A DNA stretch of 41,127 nt, taken from assembly GCA_017889705.1 (NCBI GenBank), contig JAGGAB010000058.1:1-41127 (forward strand), in the 5' to 3' direction. Each line of letters starts with the position of its first letter. The stretch's first letter is position 1. Source of the stretch: Bacillota bacterium. Its GTDB lineage: Bacteria; Bacillota; Negativicutes; Sporomusales; Sporomusaceae. A program made the position numbers and the translations under genes. Shown in pieces: positions 26,135 through 36,052 of this stretch. The notes beneath the pieces are model-generated. The model searched no databases. It had not been told where the DNA came from and saw only the letters and a list, made by a program, of their open reading frames with translations.

Positions 26135-26650
26135 CTATTTGGCGACATTGCGCGGTTCAGCAGTACCCAGGGTATATTGAAGATAGTTTACAATATTGGC
26201 TTTATATAAGAAGTACGCAATTATGCTTCCTCCAACAGTACTTACTGTGAAGGGAATAATAAAGAAGAATGCTCCGGCCTGGGAACCAATAAAATATTTG
26301 GCCATCGGATATGCAAGTAGTGCCCCAATAAAGCCAGTGCCAATCACTTCACCAATAATCGCTCCCCAGATGCTATTAGTTTTCTTATATAACAAACCTG
26401 CTAGCGCCGCACCAACCATACTTCCCGGGAAAGCTAGCAGCGAACCTGTTCCTAATATATTACGCAATACCGATATTCCAAAAGCAGCACTTACCGAATA
26501 CCGAGTTCCTAAAAGCACCGCCAGCAAGATATTAATAACATGCTGCAAGGGGAAGCATTTGGCAATACCAATCGGAATATAGACCAAATGAGCGGAAAGT
26601 ACGCCAACGGCAATAAACAAGGCTGTATAGGCCAATTTTCTACTATGCAC
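26135..26650 (-). CDS. thiW: ThiW, S component of an ECF-type thiamine-precursor transporter
   Basis: 171 residues with about five membrane segments. The sequence IPIGIAKCFPLQHVINILLAVLLG, then LRNILGTGSLLAFPGSMVGAALAGLLYK and GEVIGTGFIGALLAYP, is very characteristic of ThiW, which is thought to bring in the thiazole precursor of thiamine together with a shared energising module. It starts at GTG 26650 with AGGAAG nine bases upstream. It lies between two riboswitch-controlled thiC genes, yet no TPP riboswitch is visible in front of it. No ECF ATPase or T component is in the window. Confidence 0.85.
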   Translation of the reverse strand: MHSRKLAYTALFIAVGVLSAHLVYIPIGIAKCFPLQHVINILLAVLLGTRYSVSAAFGISVLRNILGTGSLLAFPGSMVGAALAGLLYKKTNSIWGAIIGEVIGTGFIGALLAYPMAKYFIGSQAGAFFFIIPFTVSTVGGSIIAYFLYKANIVNYLQYTLGTAEPRNVAK

Positions 26651-26961
26651 AGGTATTACTTCCTTTCACAACCGATAATCAAAGTTGGAAAAACTTAACC
26701 ATAACTACTATAACAAATATCTTTCCTACTAGCAACTTTCCAAGTTTTCAGCAGTAGCTGCGACACCAGCTTACGTAAGACTCTGCAGCGGCAGAATACT
26801 GTTTTTTTATTTGCAACTGCAAACTGTAAATCAGGTGTAATATTGCAAAACAATAAAGAATAATTTATTTATATCTTGTAATTTTTGTAATTCAGTGGTA
26901 AATTAGCAATTACAGTTGTTTTTTTACAATGTACTATTTCTTGTTTTGGAGGCGAAGTAAT
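26651..26961. other. Divergent spacer between thiW and pyruvate carboxylase
   Basis: 311 bp without a gene. I looked for a TPP riboswitch core in front of thiW on the minus strand and found none. The pyruvate carboxylase side holds the candidate promoter at 26876-26904 and GGAGG before ATG 26962. The rest is AT-rich and shows no repeat or strong hairpin that I can support. Confidence 0.6.
26876..26904 (+). promoter_or_regulatory. Candidate promoter for pyruvate carboxylase
   Basis: TTGTAA, 17 bases, TAAATT; each hexamer matches consensus at four of six positions. It sits about 58 bp before the start codon. Confidence 0.35.
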
Positions 26962-29900
26962 ATGAACAAAATCCAGACGGTGCTGGTCGCCAATCGCGGC
27001 GAGATTGCTATTCGGGTCATGCGTGCTTGCAACGAACTGGGCATACGCACTATTGCAATTTATTCCAAAGAAGATAAGTTTTCGCTGCATCGCTATCGTG
27101 CTGATGAAGCTTACTTAATAGGCGAAGATAAGACTCCGGTTGACGCTTACCTTGATATTGACAGCATCATGCGCATCGCTAAAAGCCGGGGTGTAGATGC
27201 CATTCACCCAGGTTATGGTTTCTTATCGGAAAACATTAACCTAGCTATTCGCTGTAAGGAAGAAGGCATTACTTTCATTGGTCCAAACATTGAGCATTTA
27301 GCCATGTTTGGCGACAAAATCAATGCCCGCACCCAGGCTATAGCTGCCGGCCTGCCTGTTATTCCAGGCAGTGACGGTCCTGTGCATAGTTTGGAAGAAG
27401 TTAAAGCTTTTGCCGAACGCTATGGTTATCCTTTTATTATCAAGGCCATTTTAGGTGGTGGCGGCCGCGGCATGCGGATTGTCCGCTCAGCTGGCGAAAT
27501 CGAAGATTCGTATTTACGCGCTAAGTCAGAAGCCAAAGCCTCTTTTGGTGATGACCAAATTTATCTCGAACGCCTGCTTGAAAATCCCAAGCATATTGAA
27601 GTACAAATTTTGGGAGACCAGTTTGGCAATGTCATTCATTTATATGAAAGAGACTGTTCTATCCAGCGTCGTCACCAAAAGGTAATCGAAATCGCCCCAA
27701 GTGTCTCTCTGCCTGAAAAACTACGGACCGACATCTGCGCTGCCGCCGTCAAATTGATGAAAGCAGTTGGCTATATCAGTGCCGGTACTGTCGAATTTTT
27801 GGTAACACCAGATGATCAATTCTACTTCATTGAAGTTAACCCGCGTATCCAGGTAGAACATACTATTACCGAAATGGTGACAGGTATTGATATTGTCCAG
27901 TCCCAACTGCATATTGCCGATGGCGCGAGCCTTTCCAGTGAAGATATTGGCATTGCCAGCCAGGACTCGGTTACCTGTAACGGCCATGCCATCCAATGCC
28001 GGGTTACTACCGAAGATCCCGCTAATCAGTTTATGCCTGATACCGGAAAAATAACGGCTTACCGTAGCGGCGGCGGTTTTGGTGTGCGCCTTGACGCTGG
28101 CAATGCTTATACAGGCTCGGTCATTACCCCTTATTATGATTCTTTATTGGTTAAAGTCTCAACCTGGGGTCTCACTCACAAAAGCGCTATTGCCAAAATG
28201 AAGCGCTGTCTCAGCGAATTCCGGATTCGTGGTATAAAGACCAATATACTTTTTCTCTATAACGTTGTTGACCATCCTGACTTTTTGAGCGGCCAGTATT
28301 ACACTACCTTTATTGATACCTCGCCAGAGCTATTTCTATTCTCTCCGCCGCAGGACCGTGGCACCAAACTTCTCACCTATATTGCCGAAACCTCAGTAAA
28401 TGGTTTCCCGGGGATTACCAAGCATACCAAACCCACTTTCGCTCTCGCTCGCCAACCACTGCAACCACCAGCCGCGCAACCGCCAAACGGCACCAAACAA
28501 ATTCTTGACAGTCAGGGTGCCGATGGTCTGGTACGCTGGATCAAAGAGCAAAAAGAAGTTTTACTCACAGACACCACCTTGCGTGACTCCCACCAGTCCC
28601 TCCTAGCTACCCGTATACGCACCAATGATATGCTCAATATCATTGGCCCAACTGCCCACAAGCTGCCAAATCTCTTTTCCATGGAAATGTGGGGTGGCGC
28701 AACTTTCGATGTGGCTTACCGCTTCTTATTTGAGGATCCCTGGAAACGCCTGGAGGCCTTACGAGCACAGGCTCCCAATATTTTATTCCAAATGCTGTTT
28801 CGCGCTTCCAATGCAGTTGGCTACACCAGTTACCCCGATAATGTAATCCGTGCCTTTGTCGCCCAAGCCGCCGAGGCCGGTATTGACGTATTCCGCATTT
28901 TTGACAGCCTAAATTGGCTCAAAGCCATGACGGTTTCCATCGACGCCGTACGCCAGTCTGGCAAAGTTGCTGAAGTGGCCCTCTGCTATGCCGGTGATAT
29001 CCTTGATCCATCCCGGACTAAATACGATTTAAACTATTACATAAATTTCGCCAAGGAAATTGAACAGGCTGGTGCTCATATTCTGGCCATCAAAGATATG
29101 GCCGGTTTGTTAAAACCAGAGGCTGCCTACCGTCTGGTTTCCTCCCTCAAAGAAGCAACAGACCTTCCTATCCACCTGCATATGCATGACACCAGCGGCA
29201 ATGGCATTTATACCTATGCCCGCGCTATTGATGCCGGCGTTGATATTGTCGATACTGCAATTTCGTCTTTAGCCGGCATGTCGTCGCAGCCCAGCAGCAA
29301 TAGCTTATATTATGCGCTGCAGGGACATGAGCGCCAGCCCAAAGTCGATATTCACAGCTTAAACGAGTTATCCCATTACTGGGAAGATGTCCGCACCTAT
29401 TACAAGGATTTCGAAAGCAGCCTATTCTTTCCCAATCCGGAAGTTTATCAACATGAAATGCCAGGCGGACAATACAGCAATCTCCGCCAGCAGGCCAAGT
29501 CCTTAGGTCTTGAGAACCAGTGGGATCATGTTAAAGAAATGTATAGCAAAGTCAACGCCATGTTCGGTGATCTCATCAAAGTAACACCCTCCTCCAAAAT
29601 TGTCGGCGATATGGCTCTGTTTATGGTACAAAACAATTTAACCGAAGAAGATATTTATACCAAAGGCGCCAGTCTGGATTTCCCCAACTCTGTCGTTGAA
29701 TTCTTTTCCGGGCAGATTGGTCAGCCCTACCAAGGATTTCCCCAGGAATTACAGCGCATCATTCTCAAAGGCAAGACTCCACTCACTCAGCGTCCTGGCG
29801 AGCTGCTGCCTGAAGTTGACTTTGAACAAATTCGCAGCACACTTTCAGAAATTTTATCGCGGCCGGTAACGGAGAACGATGTACTGGCCTATGCCCTCTA

Positions 29901-30450
29901 CCCCAAAGTATTTACTGACTGGGTAAACCTTGTTGCCACCTATGGGGATGTCTCTCTCCTGGATACTCCAACCTTCTTTTACGGCTTAAATCCCCGTGAA
30001 GAACTCCAGGTAGCTATTGAAGAAGGCAAAACCCTGGTAATAAAACTCGTCTCTATTGAAGAGCCGCTTCCTAACGGTACCCGGATTGTCAACTTCGAAC
30101 TTAACGGTCTGCCGCGTGAAGTCATTGTTAAGGACAAGAGCATTAAGGCCACTACAGTCACCCGGGCCAAAGCCGAAAAAGATAATCCCAGCCATCTGGG
30201 CGCTTCTCTCACCGGCAAAGTAGTAAAAATTATGGTGGATAAAGGAGATCACGTTAAGAAAGGCGAATCATTAGTTGTTACCGAAGCTATGAAGATGGAA
30301 ACCATCATACAAGCGCCTTTTGACGCCATCGTAAAAGAGGTGTTTGTAAAACAACAGGATGCTGTAGAATCCGGCGATTTGTTAATCGAACTCAGCAAAA
30401 GAGCTGTGTCTGAAACAAAAGCAGAAGCTGAACCGGAACTAGAAGCATAG
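26962..30450 (+). CDS. pyc: Pyruvate carboxylase
   Basis: 1162 residues in one chain: biotin carboxylase (about 1-455, with KAILGGGGRGMRIV, the ERDCSIQRRHQK loop and EVNPRIQVEHT), carboxyltransferase (about 530-1000, with TDTTLRDSHQSLLATR, IKDMAG and HLHMHDTSG for metal and substrate), and a C-terminal biotinyl domain with EAMKME, Lys1111 being the biotinylation site. It makes oxaloacetate from pyruvate, bicarbonate and ATP. The start at ATG 26962 follows GGAGG; eleven upstream codons have no support. All catalytic blocks are present and length is normal. The second thiC riboswitch begins 19 bp after its stop, and no terminator is seen between. Confidence 0.96.
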   Translation: MNKIQTVLVANRGEIAIRVMRACNELGIRTIAIYSKEDKFSLHRYRADEAYLIGEDKTPVDAYLDIDSIMRIAKSRGVDAIHPGYGFLSENINLAIRCKEEGITFIGPNIEHLAMFGDKINARTQAIAAGLPVIPGSDGPVHSLEEVKAFAERYGYPFIIKAILGGGGRGMRIVRSAGEIEDSYLRAKSEAKASFGDDQIYLERLLENPKHIEVQILGDQFGNVIHLYERDCSIQRRHQKVIEIAPSVSLPEKLRTDICAAAVKLMKAVGYISAGTVEFLVTPDDQFYFIEVNPRIQVEHTITEMVTGIDIVQSQLHIADGASLSSEDIGIASQDSVTCNGHAIQCRVTTEDPANQFMPDTGKITAYRSGGGFGVRLDAGNAYTGSVITPYYDSLLVKVSTWGLTHKSAIAKMKRCLSEFRIRGIKTNILFLYNVVDHPDFLSGQYYTTFIDTSPELFLFSPPQDRGTKLLTYIAETSVNGFPGITKHTKPTFALARQPLQPPAAQPPNGTKQILDSQGADGLVRWIKEQKEVLLTDTTLRDSHQSLLATRIRTNDMLNIIGPTAHKLPNLFSMEMWGGATFDVAYRFLFEDPWKRLEALRAQAPNILFQMLFRASNAVGYTSYPDNVIRAFVAQAAEAGIDVFRIFDSLNWLKAMTVSIDAVRQSGKVAEVALCYAGDILDPSRTKYDLNYYINFAKEIEQAGAHILAIKDMAGLLKPEAAYRLVSSLKEATDLPIHLHMHDTSGNGIYTYARAIDAGVDIVDTAISSLAGMSSQPSSNSLYYALQGHERQPKVDIHSLNELSHYWEDVRTYYKDFESSLFFPNPEVYQHEMPGGQYSNLRQQAKSLGLENQWDHVKEMYSKVNAMFGDLIKVTPSSKIVGDMALFMVQNNLTEEDIYTKGASLDFPNSVVEFFSGQIGQPYQGFPQELQRIILKGKTPLTQRPGELLPEVDFEQIRSTLSEILSRPVTENDVLAYALYPKVFTDWVNLVATYGDVSLLDTPTFFYGLNPREELQVAIEEGKTLVIKLVSIEEPLPNGTRIVNFELNGLPREVIVKDKSIKATTVTRAKAEKDNPSHLGASLTGKVVKIMVDKGDHVKKGESLVVTEAMKMETIIQAPFDAIVKEVFVKQQDAVESGDLLIELSKRAVSETKAEAEPELEA

Positions 30451-30469
30451 CTTAGGTTATTAAAAACAG

Positions 30470-30555
30470 TTATAGCTAGGGGTGCCATAGTGGCTGAGAG
30501 GATACACATCCAACCCTTAAACCTGATGTGGTTAGTACCACCGTAGGGAAGCTTT
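30470..30555 (+). promoter_or_regulatory. TPP riboswitch (THI element) upstream of thiC copy 2
   Basis: The core GGGGTGCC, TGGCTGAGAGG, CAACCCTTAAACCTGATGTGG and TACCACCGTAGGGAAG is complete. TATAGCTA occurs at 30471-30478 and at 30594-30601, almost the same spacing as in copy 1. A CTCCCCTC run upstream of the second TATAGCTA could pair with the GAGGAAGGGG ribosome site, pointing to control of translation. Confidence 0.95.
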
Positions 30556-30631
30556 CGATTATTTTAAAAAAGCTTGCTACGTCTCCCCTCTGCTATAGCT
30601 AAAAATTCATTCATAGAGGAAGGGGACAGAC

Positions 30632-31930
30632 ATGTATACTACACAAATGGATGCCGCTAAAAAAGGCATAATCACCGAACAACTGCGGATTGTTGCTCAG
30701 GAGGAAAACATCGACATCGATTTGTTACGCCAACTTGTGGCAAGCGGCCGTGTCGCTATTCCTGCCAACAAGCGCCATACCAGCCTCAGCCCTAAAGGGG
30801 TCGGTGAAAAATTGCGTACCAAAATCAATGTCAATCTCGGCGTTTCCAAAGACTGCTGCGATCTTGACCTTGAATTTGAAAAAGTAAAAAAAGCCATTGA
30901 CCTTAAAGCAGAAGCTATTATGGATCTCAGTTGTTATGGCAAAACTCAGGAGTTCCGCCGCAGACTGATTGAATTTTCGTCGGTTATGATCGGCACTGTA
31001 CCTATGTATGATGCCGTCGGCATGCTTGATAAAGATCTGAAAGACATTACCGTTGATGAGTTTTTCTCAGTTGTCGAGCGCCACGCAGAAGATGGTGTGG
31101 ATTTCATGACCATTCACTGTGGTATGAACCGCCAAACAGCTGAACGGGTAAAAAATAACAAGCGCCTCACTAACATTGTTTCCCGGGGCGGCTCACTGTT
31201 ATTTGCCTGGATGGAACTTAACAATCAGGAAAATCCCTTCTATGAGTACTATGATAGACTGCTGGATATCTGCGAAAAATATGATGTGACCATCAGCTTA
31301 GGCGATGCTTGTCGCCCCGGTTCCATCCATGACGCTACTGATGCATCACAAATCGAGGAACTTATTACCCTCGGCGAATTAACTAAACGCGCCTGGGCCA
31401 GAAATGTGCAGGTTATGATTGAAGGCCCCGGGCATATGGCGCTTAATGAAATTGCCGCCAATATGCAATTAGAGAAACGTTTATGTCATGGCGCACCTTT
31501 TTATGTGTTAGGGCCGTTGGTTACAGATATTGCCCCTGGCTATGACCACATTACCAGTGCCATTGGCGGTGCCATTGCCGCTGCAAACGGCGCCGACTTC
31601 CTCTGCTATGTTACTCCGGCCGAACACCTTCGCCTGCCTAACTTAGATGACATGAAAGAAGGCATCATCGCGTCTCGCATTGCTGCCCATGCTGCCGATA
31701 TAGCCAAAGGCATTCCCGGTGCACGCGACTGGGATAATCAAATGAGCGCAGCCCGTGCCGATGTCAACTTCCCCCGTATGATCGAACTTGCTATTGACCC
31801 GGAAAAAGCCAGAGCATATCGGGAAGAATCCAAACCGGAATGCGAAGATACCTGTACCATGTGTGGTAAAATGTGCCCCATGAAGAATATGAAAAAACTC
31901 CTTAACGGCGAAGACTTAAGTATTATATAA
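30632..31930 (+). CDS. thiC: Phosphomethylpyrimidine synthase ThiC (copy 2)
   Basis: 432 residues with the same conserved blocks as copy 1, including the C-terminal CX2CX3C cluster motif at 408-415. AGGAAGGGG precedes ATG 30632. The two copies diverge mainly in the first 60 residues and at the last few positions, while the active-site regions are nearly unchanged, which suggests that both are under selection. A strong terminator follows directly. The gene lies downstream of pyc in the same direction, so readthrough from pyc could reach the riboswitch. Confidence 0.93.
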   Translation: MYTTQMDAAKKGIITEQLRIVAQEENIDIDLLRQLVASGRVAIPANKRHTSLSPKGVGEKLRTKINVNLGVSKDCCDLDLEFEKVKKAIDLKAEAIMDLSCYGKTQEFRRRLIEFSSVMIGTVPMYDAVGMLDKDLKDITVDEFFSVVERHAEDGVDFMTIHCGMNRQTAERVKNNKRLTNIVSRGGSLLFAWMELNNQENPFYEYYDRLLDICEKYDVTISLGDACRPGSIHDATDASQIEELITLGELTKRAWARNVQVMIEGPGHMALNEIAANMQLEKRLCHGAPFYVLGPLVTDIAPGYDHITSAIGGAIAAANGADFLCYVTPAEHLRLPNLDDMKEGIIASRIAAHAADIAKGIPGARDWDNQMSAARADVNFPRMIELAIDPEKARAYREESKPECEDTCTMCGKMCPMKNMKKLLNGEDLSII

Positions 31931-31948
31931 CTCAATCTATACCGTCCC

Positions 31949-31988
31949 AAAAGCGCTGTATTCTGCCTTTGGCAGCTACAGCGCTTTT
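31949..31988 (+). terminator. Terminator after thiC copy 2
   Basis: Perfect 12-base arms AAAAGCGCTGTA and complement (31949-31960 and 31977-31988) with a 16-base loop, the second arm ending in five Ts, 18 bp past the stop. Confidence 0.9.
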
Positions 31989-32028
31989 TGTTTGGAAGAA
32001 GCCTATCTGTTAAACTGTTAAAAACCAA

Positions 32029-32064
32029 GCCCCGCTTCCTGCCTATCGGCATTGAAAGCGGGGC
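32029..32064 (-). terminator. Terminator after the chemoreceptor gene
   Basis: GCCCCGCTT and its complement (32029-32037 and 32056-32064) form a 9-bp stem with a loop of about 18 bases. TTGGTTTTT follows on the minus strand, 9 bp after the chemoreceptor stop. Confidence 0.75.
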
Positions 32065-32073
32065 ACTAAATTA

Positions 32074-34098
32074 TTAGACCTTAAACTTACTCACAGCATC
32101 TTGCAGCTCTTGTGCCAGTTTCGCCAAACCATTGCTTGATGCAGCAATTTCTTCAATAGAAGCAGATTGTTCCTGAGTAGCAGCCGATACCGACTGAGCC
32201 TGGCCGGCGGCGTCCCTGCTAATTCTGCCTATATCTTTTACCGCTCCTACTATTTTTTGACTTTCACCCACCATTTGCTGAATCTCGGTAGAAATTTCCC
32301 TTACCTGATCTGACACACTGTTAACCAGTTTTACGATTTCGTTAAATGCCTGCCCGGCAGTATGTACAACTTCAGCACCAATTTTAACCTCGCGTGTTCC
32401 ATCATTCATGGCTGTTACGGCTCTATTGGTATCGCCTTGAATATCTTGAATTAATGTGGCAATCTGCTTGGCCGCCTCCTGTGATTGTTCTGCTAATTTA
32501 CGTACTTCTTCGGCAACAACAGCAAAGCCACGGCCTTGTTCACCTGCTCTTGCCGCTTCAATGGCGGCATTGAGTGCCAATAGATTGGTTTGTCCGGCAA
32601 TTCCGGATATAGTATCTACTATCAAACCGATCTCCTTGGAATTCTCACCTAATTTTATAACAACCTGAGCCGAATTCGCCACGGTTTTCTCGATATTTCC
32701 CATTTGGGAAACCGCTGATTCAACAGCTTTTCCGCCGCTTTTAGCGGCATTTGATGTTTCATTAGCCATATTGGACATGATATCGGCATTAGAAGCTATC
32801 TGCTGAATGCCTGTAGACATTCGCTCAACTACGGCAGCAGTCTGGTTTACAGTATTCACCTGGTTTTCTGAACCTGCCGCCACTTCATTAATCGCTACCA
32901 CTACCTGATTTGTCGCCTGAGCCGATTCATCGGAACTTGCTAATAATTCTTCCGATGATGCCGCCACTAATTCAGTTGTTTGTCCAATTTTTCTGACTAA
33001 GTTACGTAAACTCTGCGTCATGTCATTAAAGGCTGTTGCCAATGCCCCGATTTCATCGTTTGAGGTAGTTTGGAGCGCACTAACTGCCAAATCTCCCTGC
33101 GCCACTTGGTGCGCATGCTTTACGAGAGCGTTTAGCGGTTGAGTTAGACGCCTGGCGGCGTACCAGATAACCCCCATAACCACAGCAATAACAAGTGTTA
33201 CTGCAATTGCCAGAACTTTCGCTATCCTGGCAGCGGGAGCAAAAAATTCAGCCTCATCAACAATAGTAGCTACTGCCCATTCCGTTACAGGTATGTATTG
33301 ATAAAAGGTTATCTTTTTCTCACCTTCAAGCGTGTACTGGAAAATTCCCGATTTACCTGCCATCATATGTTTTCCCAATTCTTTGATGGTAGGATCATCC
33401 ATTTCAGTTATCTTTTTCTGCATCACAAAATCCTTATTGGGATGCTGAATAAAAGTTCCGTCCTTTGCTACCATGATGCCATAACCTGTTTTACCAAACG
33501 TTAAGCTGCCGGCAACCTGCTGCACATACTGCAGTGATATGCCTGCACCAATCAACCCTTGCGGCACATTATTATCGTCTTTTATTGGTGCTACCACAAA
33601 TATTGTTGGCAACCCCGTAGTTTTAGATATTAGTGGCGGGGTTATCTGAGTCGGACCACCAGCCATAATGTTTTTAAAATAGTCCCGTCCAGCTACATTG
33701 CCAATAAAAAAGGAATAGTCATTACCATTTTTTTGCACAGTATGATATTCGCCATGTTGGTTTGCTGCATATATATCCTGGAATATATCCGGGTATTTCC
33801 CGTGCAAAAAGTTAAATCTGCTGATGTTTTGGGCATCTGTTAGAGCAAAATCAGTGTTAATTCTTTTGGCCGTCGGTGTTGATGCAATTGTCTCAGGTTC
33901 CAGCATATGTGCTGTAAGCCAGGTATTAATGGTATCTGCCGTTTGCTCGGTTGTCGTTAACATACTTTTACTTAATTCATCTTTGAGCACATTATTTATT
34001 CCTATGTATGAAGCAACACTAATTACTAATAACCCGGCAATAACTACCGGCATGATAAAAAGCATAAGCTTGGCTCGGTATGATACAATATTCAGCAT
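32074..34098 (-). CDS. Methyl-accepting chemotaxis protein with dCache sensor domain
   Basis: 674 residues. A first membrane helix (about 11-33, [24 protein letters not shown]), an outside dCache-type sensor of about 250 residues ([64 protein letters not shown]), a second helix (about 292-313), HAMP, and a long signalling coiled coil whose tip reads [20 protein letters not shown] preceded by [23 protein letters not shown]. It would relay a small-molecule signal to CheA and the flagella. The ligand is unknown; many dCache domains bind amino acids or carboxylates. It stands alone between two terminator-bounded units. Confidence 0.93.
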   Translation of the reverse strand: MLNIVSYRAKLMLFIMPVVIAGLLVISVASYIGINNVLKDELSKSMLTTTEQTADTINTWLTAHMLEPETIASTPTAKRINTDFALTDAQNISRFNFLHGKYPDIFQDIYAANQHGEYHTVQKNGNDYSFFIGNVAGRDYFKNIMAGGPTQITPPLISKTTGLPTIFVVAPIKDDNNVPQGLIGAGISLQYVQQVAGSLTFGKTGYGIMVAKDGTFIQHPNKDFVMQKKITEMDDPTIKELGKHMMAGKSGIFQYTLEGEKKITFYQYIPVTEWAVATIVDEAEFFAPAARIAKVLAIAVTLVIAVVMGVIWYAARRLTQPLNALVKHAHQVAQGDLAVSALQTTSNDEIGALATAFNDMTQSLRNLVRKIGQTTELVAASSEELLASSDESAQATNQVVVAINEVAAGSENQVNTVNQTAAVVERMSTGIQQIASNADIMSNMANETSNAAKSGGKAVESAVSQMGNIEKTVANSAQVVIKLGENSKEIGLIVDTISGIAGQTNLLALNAAIEAARAGEQGRGFAVVAEEVRKLAEQSQEAAKQIATLIQDIQGDTNRAVTAMNDGTREVKIGAEVVHTAGQAFNEIVKLVNSVSDQVREISTEIQQMVGESQKIVGAVKDIGRISRDAAGQAQSVSAATQEQSASIEEIAASSNGLAKLAQELQDAVSKFKV

Positions 34099-34333
34099 TT
34101 ACTAAATCCCCCCAATAAATTCAATTCTTATGTCTTATGCTACCACTACGTTAGTGGTTACTTTCCCGCCTCTGAGTTAAGCTGCCGGGGATCACTGTAA
34201 CGTAAATAACATGAAGAAGCAATTTATTGTGCTGCGCTCTTAATAAATACGACTAACCGCCGAGCCTTTTGACAACGGCGGGAGTCGGCATAAATGGAGA
34301 CTTAAGCCTGTTTCGATTTTAATTGAATTTTAT
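34099..34333. other. Gap between crt and the chemoreceptor gene
   Basis: 235 bp. CCGCCG and CGGCGG arms at about 34258-34282 could form a hairpin 50 bp beyond the crt stop, with no good T-run, so it is at best a weak terminator. No gene, riboswitch core or repeat is seen. Confidence 0.4.
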
Positions 34334-35119
34334 TTACCTACCAACAAACGCTGCTTTACGTTTTTCAATAAAAGCAGTCATTCCTTCTTTCTGGTCTAAA
34401 GTTGCAAAGCATAACCCAAATACTTCTGCTTCGTAAGCTATCGACGATTCGCTATCCATATCCAGTCCTTCATTAACTGCCGCCTTACACAGTTTTACCG
34501 CCACTTCGGCGCGGGACATAATTTTTTCTGCAAGTGCCCTGGCAGTACTTATCAGTTCTTCCGGTATTGTAACTTTATTAACAAGACCAAGGCGGTAGGC
34601 CTCTTGCGCATCAATGATATCGCCGGTAAATAATAACTCTTTAGCTCGTCCTTTGCCTATCAGGCGCGGTAAGCGCTGAGTACCGGCAAAACCAGGTGTA
34701 ATGCCTAGTGTCACTTCCGGTTGACCAAACCGAGCTGTTTCCGAAGCTATCCGTATGTCGCAAGCCATTGCTAATTCGCAGCCACCGCCTAAAGCAAAGC
34801 CATTAACCGCAGCAATAACCGGCTGCGGCAAGTTTTCTAGTTTATTAAAAACGGCCTGACCAAACTTACCCCATTTCCGACCATCTAACGCCGACAGCTT
34901 CTGCATCTCAGTTATATCAGCGCCAGCTACAAAAGCTTTATTACCGCTGCCGGTAATAACAACTACTTTAACTGTTTCATCTTGCGCAAGCCTGTCCAGA
35001 AGATCGTCTAATTCTTTTAACATTTCATAATTTAGGGCATTTAATGCTTTGGGCCGCGATAAGGTAATAACACCGATACCGGCATTGCATTCAACCAAAA
35101 GGCTAGTATATTGTTTCAT
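34334..35119 (-). CDS. crt: Enoyl-CoA hydratase / 3-hydroxybutyryl-CoA dehydratase (crotonase)
   Basis: 261 residues, normal length. The oxyanion-hole segments are AFVAGADITEM and AAVNGFALGGGCELAMACD, and the catalytic glutamates are in GGGCELA and GQPEVTLGITPGFAGTQRLPRLIG. It hydrates crotonyl-CoA or removes water from 3-hydroxybutyryl-CoA in the four-carbon pathway. AAGGTGAGGG precedes ATG 35119, 48 bp after hbd. Last gene of the operon. Confidence 0.92.
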   Translation of the reverse strand: MKQYTSLLVECNAGIGVITLSRPKALNALNYEMLKELDDLLDRLAQDETVKVVVITGSGNKAFVAGADITEMQKLSALDGRKWGKFGQAVFNKLENLPQPVIAAVNGFALGGGCELAMACDIRIASETARFGQPEVTLGITPGFAGTQRLPRLIGKGRAKELLFTGDIIDAQEAYRLGLVNKVTIPEELISTARALAEKIMSRAEVAVKLCKAAVNEGLDMDSESSIAYEAEVFGLCFATLDQKEGMTAFIEKRKAAFVGR

Positions 35120-35167
35120 GGTACCCTCACCTTTGCAAAATATTGAGTTGCAACAACTACCCAGTTA

Positions 35168-36025
35168 TCATTTACAATAATCGTAAAAACCCTTGCCGGA
35201 CTTACGCCCTAAATAGCCAGCCTGAACCATCTTTTTCAATAATGGACAAGGACGGTACTTAGGATCACCATATCCTTCATGTAATACTTCCATAATGTAC
35301 AGTACAGTATCATTACCAATCAGATCAGACAGCGCCAATGGTCCCATCGGATGATTAAAGCCCATTTTAGCTACCAAATCAATATCTTCGGCACTTGCCA
35401 CACCTTCCATTAAGGTATATACCGCTTCATTAATCATTAACATCATAATGCGATTACCAACAAAACCCGGATAATCAGCTACCTTAACCGGTGATTTTCC
35501 TAATTTCTCCGCCAGCGTTTTTACTGCGAAAAAAGTTTCTTCACTGGTAGCTAAACCATTAATAATTTCTATCAGCCTCATCACTGGCGCGGGATTGAAG
35601 AAATGCATACCGATTACTTTATCTGCTCGCTTGGTAAAGGCGCCTATCGCGGTTACCGGCAGCGACGAGGTATTGGTTGCCAAAATGGTATGCTTAGGGC
35701 AATATTGGTCAAGTGTCTGAAAAATATCACGCTTAATATCTGCATTTTCAATAGCAGCTTCCACTACCAGATCTACATCACAAGTTACGGCATCGAGTTC
35801 TAGCGTACCGGATATTCGGGACATAACGGCATCTTTGTCAGCAGTAGTCATTTTTCCTTTTTCCACAGCCTTGCCTAAGTTCCGTTCAATGCCTGTCAGT
35901 CCCTTTTGGACAAACTCCAGCTTAATATCCCGTAATATTACTGTTAGCCCACCTTGGGCCATTACCTGAGCAATCCCGCTGCCCATTTGTCCTGCGCCAA
36001 TAATTAGTGTTTTTTTTAATTCCAT
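35168..36025 (-). CDS. hbd: 3-hydroxybutyryl-CoA dehydrogenase
   Basis: 285 residues. The NAD-binding fold [17 protein letters not shown] opens the protein, followed by [13 protein letters not shown], the catalytic [18 protein letters not shown] (His) and the dimer domain [20 protein letters not shown] and [20 protein letters not shown]. It interconverts acetoacetyl-CoA and 3-hydroxybutyryl-CoA. CAGGAGG precedes ATG 36025, close behind etfA. Intact throughout. Confidence 0.94.
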   Translation of the reverse strand: MELKKTLIIGAGQMGSGIAQVMAQGGLTVILRDIKLEFVQKGLTGIERNLGKAVEKGKMTTADKDAVMSRISGTLELDAVTCDVDLVVEAAIENADIKRDIFQTLDQYCPKHTILATNTSSLPVTAIGAFTKRADKVIGMHFFNPAPVMRLIEIINGLATSEETFFAVKTLAEKLGKSPVKVADYPGFVGNRIMMLMINEAVYTLMEGVASAEDIDLVAKMGFNHPMGPLALSDLIGNDTVLYIMEVLHEGYGDPKYRPCPLLKKMVQAGYLGRKSGKGFYDYCK

Positions 36026-36052
36026 GCTTCTACACCTCCTGAGTATTGCTTT

